DNA from: Stomatobaculum longum | GTDB taxonomy: Bacteria; Bacillota; Clostridia; Lachnospirales; Lachnospiraceae | Length of the DNA stretch: 32,804 nt | Reading direction: 5' to 3' | Assembly (NCBI GenBank): GCA_905370385.1 | Contig: CAJPKN010000007.1 | Coordinates: 1-32,804 of the forward strand | Shown here: piece by piece, positions 30,383 through 32,804 of the stretch | Position numbering within the stretch: position 1 is the stretch's first letter | How the letters are laid out: every line of letters begins with the position of its first letter | Notes under the pieces: model-generated | The model's database searches: none | What the model was told of the DNA's origin: nothing | Seen by the model: the letters and a program-made list of their open reading frames with translations, nothing else | Made by a program: the position numbers and the translations under genes

Positions 30383-32804
30383 ATGATCGCAAAGAAATAC
30401 GGAGTCAATGAGCTCCGCAAGATGTATCTGGAGTTCTTTCAGAGCAAGGGTCATTTGATTATGAAGAGCTTCAGCCTGGTGCCGCACAACGACAACAGTC
30501 TGTTGCTCATCAATTCCGGCATGGCGCCGTTAAAGCCGTATTTTACGGGGCAGGAGATTCCGCCCTGTCGCCGTGTGACAACCTGCCAGAAGTGTATCCG
30601 CACGGGTGATATCGACAATGTCGGCAAGACCGCGCGCCACGGCACCTTTTTTGAGATGCTTGGTAACTTTTCCTTCGGCGATTACTTTAAGCGCGAGGCC
30701 ATTCACTGGAGCTGGGAGTTCCTGACCGAGGTTGTGGGACTCGAGCCGGATCGTCTCTATCCCTCCGTCTATGAGGAAGATGACGAGGCCTTCGATATCT
30801 GGCGAGACGAGATCGGCATCGCACCGGAGCGCATTTACCGCTTCGGCAAGGCGGACAATTTCTGGGAGCACGGTTCCGGTCCTTGCGGCCCCTGCTCGGA
30901 GATTTATTATGACCGCGGCGAAGCGTACGGAACCGGCCCCGAGGACGTGATGGGCGGGGAAGGCGACCGCTTCATGGAAGTCTGGAACAACGTGTTCAGT
31001 CAGTTCGATAACGACGGTCACGGTCACTACAGCGAACTCAAGCAGAAGAATATCGATACCGGCATGGGACTGGAGCGCCTTGCGGTTGTGGTCCAGGATG
31101 TCGAGTCCATCTTCGAAGTGGATACCATTCGCGCGCTGCTCGATGAGGCGGCAAAACTGGCGGGGGCGAGATACAAAGAGGACGAGAAGAAGGATGTCTC
31201 TCTCCGTGTCATCACCGATCACGTTCGCTCCTGCACCTTCATGATTTCGGACGGCATCATGCCGAGCAACGAGGGCAGAGGCTATGTGCTCCGGAGACTT
31301 TTGCGCCGCGCGGCGCGCCACGGCAGACTCCTCGGCATTGAGGGGGCCTTCCTCGGCAAGCTTGCCGAGACCGTGATTGCCTCCTCGAAGGACGGCTATC
31401 CGGAGCTGGAAGAGAAGCGCGAAATGATTTTAAAGGTTCTGACCGAGGAAGAGGCGAAGTTTAACCGCACGATAGACCAGGGGCTCTCGATTCTTGCGGA
31501 ACTTGAGGAGACGCTCTCCGCGGAGAAAAAGACCGAGCTCTCCGGCGAGGACGCGTTTAAGCTCTACGATACCTACGGTTTCCCGCTCGATCTGACGCGT
31601 GAAATTCTCGCAGAGCGTGGCTTCACGGTTGATGAGGCAGGCTTCCAGAGAGCCATGCAGGTGCAGCGGGAGACCGCTCGGAAGGCGAGAAAAGCGACGA
31701 ACTATATGGGTGAGGCGCAGACCGCTTACCAGCAGATCGATCCGACGCTCACAACCGAGTTCACCGGCTACGACAAGCTGACGGACGAGGGCAAGATTAC
31801 GGCGATGGTCCGCATTCTCCCGGAGGAGAGCGAGGAGGATGCAACGGCGCTTACCGAGGCGCTCGCAGAGGGCGATGAGGGCACGCTGGTCACGGATAAG
31901 ACACCGTTCTATGCGACCATGGGCGGTCAGCAGGGCGATACCGGCGTGATATCGGCGGGGGATAATCGCTTTGAAGTGCGCGAAACCATCCATTTAAAGG
32001 GCGGCAAGGTCGGTCACACGGGTAAGGTACTCTCGGGCATGTTCCGTATCGGCGAGAGCGTGACCCTTGCGGTCGATGCGGCAAACCGCGACAATACGGC
32101 AAAGAACCACTCGGGCACCCACCTGCTGCACGAAGCGCTTCGCGAGGTGCTCGGCAACCATGTGAACCAGGCCGGAAGCTTTGTGAGCGCGGACAGACTG
32201 CGCTTTGACTTTACGCACTTCGCGGCGCTCACGCCGGAAGAAATCAAGAAGGTCGAGGAACTTGTGAACCGTGAAATCAAGGCGGGACATGCGGTTGAGA
32301 CCAAGGTCATGGGCATCGAAGATGCCAAGAAGGCCGGCGCAAAGGCACTGTTTGGCGAAAAGTACGGCGATGAGGTCCGTGTGGTGCGCATGGGTGATTT
32401 CTCGACCGAGCTCTGCGGCGGTACGCATGTGAAGAACACCGAGAATATCGGCGCGATGAAGATTGTCTCCGAGACCGGCATTTCGGCGGGCGTACGCCGC
32501 ATCGAGGCACTGACCGGCGATGCCTTGACCGCTTATTATGAGGCGGCGGTACAGGAGCTTGAGGAGCTCGCGGCGCAGTTAAAGACCAACCGCGCGGAAC
32601 TGCCGCAGCGCGTCCTACAGCTTCAGCAGGAGCTCCGTGAGAGCGAGAAAGAGAACGAGAAGCTTCGCGCCGAGCTCGCGCGCAATGCGGCGGCAACTGC
32701 GGGCGAAGACATCCGGGAGGTGAAGGGTGTCAAACTTCTCACCACGGCACTCGCAAAGATTGAGATGAATGAGCTCCGTAATCTCGGCGACAGTCTGCTT
32801 CAGA
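30383..32804 (+). CDS. alaS: Alanine-tRNA ligase, N-terminal part (3' end outside window)
   Basis: Charges tRNA-Ala and edits mischarged Ser and Gly. The frame runs open from ATG 30383 (AGAGGGGCAG upstream) to the window edge, about 807 codons of a family of roughly 870-880. Visible parts in order: class II catalytic core (KYGVNELRKMYLEFFQSKGH, PCRRVTTCQKCIRTGDIDNV, RHGTFFEMLGNFSFGDYFK, GSGPCGPCSEIYYDRG, NIDTGMGLERLA), tRNA-recognition region, the editing domain zinc ligands HSGTHLLHE and CGGTHVKN, then the start of the coiled-coil linker to the C-Ala domain (Glu/Arg-rich, from about residue 715). No frameshift is seen: the CGGTH codons are in the same frame as the start. Confidence 0.97.
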   Translation, partial: MIAKKYGVNELRKMYLEFFQSKGHLIMKSFSLVPHNDNSLLLINSGMAPLKPYFTGQEIPPCRRVTTCQKCIRTGDIDNVGKTARHGTFFEMLGNFSFGDYFKREAIHWSWEFLTEVVGLEPDRLYPSVYEEDDEAFDIWRDEIGIAPERIYRFGKADNFWEHGSGPCGPCSEIYYDRGEAYGTGPEDVMGGEGDRFMEVWNNVFSQFDNDGHGHYSELKQKNIDTGMGLERLAVVVQDVESIFEVDTIRALLDEAAKLAGARYKEDEKKDVSLRVITDHVRSCTFMISDGIMPSNEGRGYVLRRLLRRAARHGRLLGIEGAFLGKLAETVIASSKDGYPELEEKREMILKVLTEEEAKFNRTIDQGLSILAELEETLSAEKKTELSGEDAFKLYDTYGFPLDLTREILAERGFTVDEAGFQRAMQVQRETARKARKATNYMGEAQTAYQQIDPTLTTEFTGYDKLTDEGKITAMVRILPEESEEDATALTEALAEGDEGTLVTDKTPFYATMGGQQGDTGVISAGDNRFEVRETIHLKGGKVGHTGKVLSGMFRIGESVTLAVDAANRDNTAKNHSGTHLLHEALREVLGNHVNQAGSFVSADRLRFDFTHFAALTPEEIKKVEELVNREIKAGHAVETKVMGIEDAKKAGAKALFGEKYGDEVRVVRMGDFSTELCGGTHVKNTENIGAMKIVSETGISAGVRRIEALTGDALTAYYEAAVQELEELAAQLKTNRAELPQRVLQLQQELRESEKENEKLRAELARNAAATAGEDIREVKGVKLLTTALAKIEMNELRNLGDSLLQ

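Overview
This window is a densely packed housekeeping stretch of a Gram-positive anaerobe, most likely a moderately GC-rich member of the Lachnospiraceae (Clostridia). Supporting signs are the Firmicutes-type gene orders (plsX-acp-rnc-smc-ftsY; ylxM-ffh-rpsP-khpA-rimM-trmD-rplS-lepB-rbgA-rnhB-yraN; a DUF512 radical SAM gene next to der, plsY and gpsA), the long divergent PRPP synthetase form that I recall from Lachnospiraceae, the strong Shine-Dalgarno sequences, and sigma-A-like promoters that nearly all have 17-bp spacers. Genus cannot be settled from sequence reading alone. Every gene but one lies on the + strand, and there are no mobile elements, CRISPR arrays, tRNAs or rRNAs.

Layout. (1) 1-842: 3' part of pta. 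(2) 857-2491: rpmF with its own promoter and terminator, then plsX with a separate promoter, then an acyl carrier protein gene. (3) 2503-7747: rnc, smc, ftsY. (4) 7735-10252: a threonine ammonia-lyase and a ClC-type anion transporter, both translationally overlapped with their upstream neighbours. (5) 10259-14372: a terminator whose 3' arm doubles as the -35 box of the next promoter, then ylxM, ffh, rpsP, khpA, rimM, trmD, and rplS with a structured leader. (6) 14498-18595: lepB, rbgA, rnhB, yraN, a PgeF/YfiH laccase-domain protein and an HD phosphohydrolase. (7) A symmetric two-way terminator separates this run from the only minus-strand gene, a PRPP synthetase (18658-19869). (8) 19966-24414: radical SAM/DUF512 protein, der, plsY, gpsA. 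(9) 24513-30289: a branched-chain amino acid ABC transporter (livJHMGF) behind a perfect consensus promoter, followed by rnhA and a small membrane-anchored DUF1311-like protein. (10) 30308 to the end: promoter and 5' part of alaS.

How the genes work together. The region joins membrane lipid synthesis (PlsX, ACP, PlsY, GpsA), protein targeting and processing (Ffh, FtsY, LepB), ribosome and tRNA maturation (RNase III, L32, S16, RimM, TrmD, L19, RbgA, Der, KhpA, AlaRS), chromosome organisation (SMC), RNA-DNA hybrid removal (RNase HI and HII), and amino acid use (Liv uptake, threonine deamination, acetyl-phosphate formation by Pta).

I found no clearly new defence or mobile system. The most interesting points are the promoter built into a terminator that predicts a leaderless ylxM mRNA, a ClC protein with methionine where H+-coupled relatives have the internal proton glutamate, the ilvA-clc insertion inside the SRP gene cluster, the RNase HI plus membrane-protein tail on the liv operon, and the hairpin leader of rplS.
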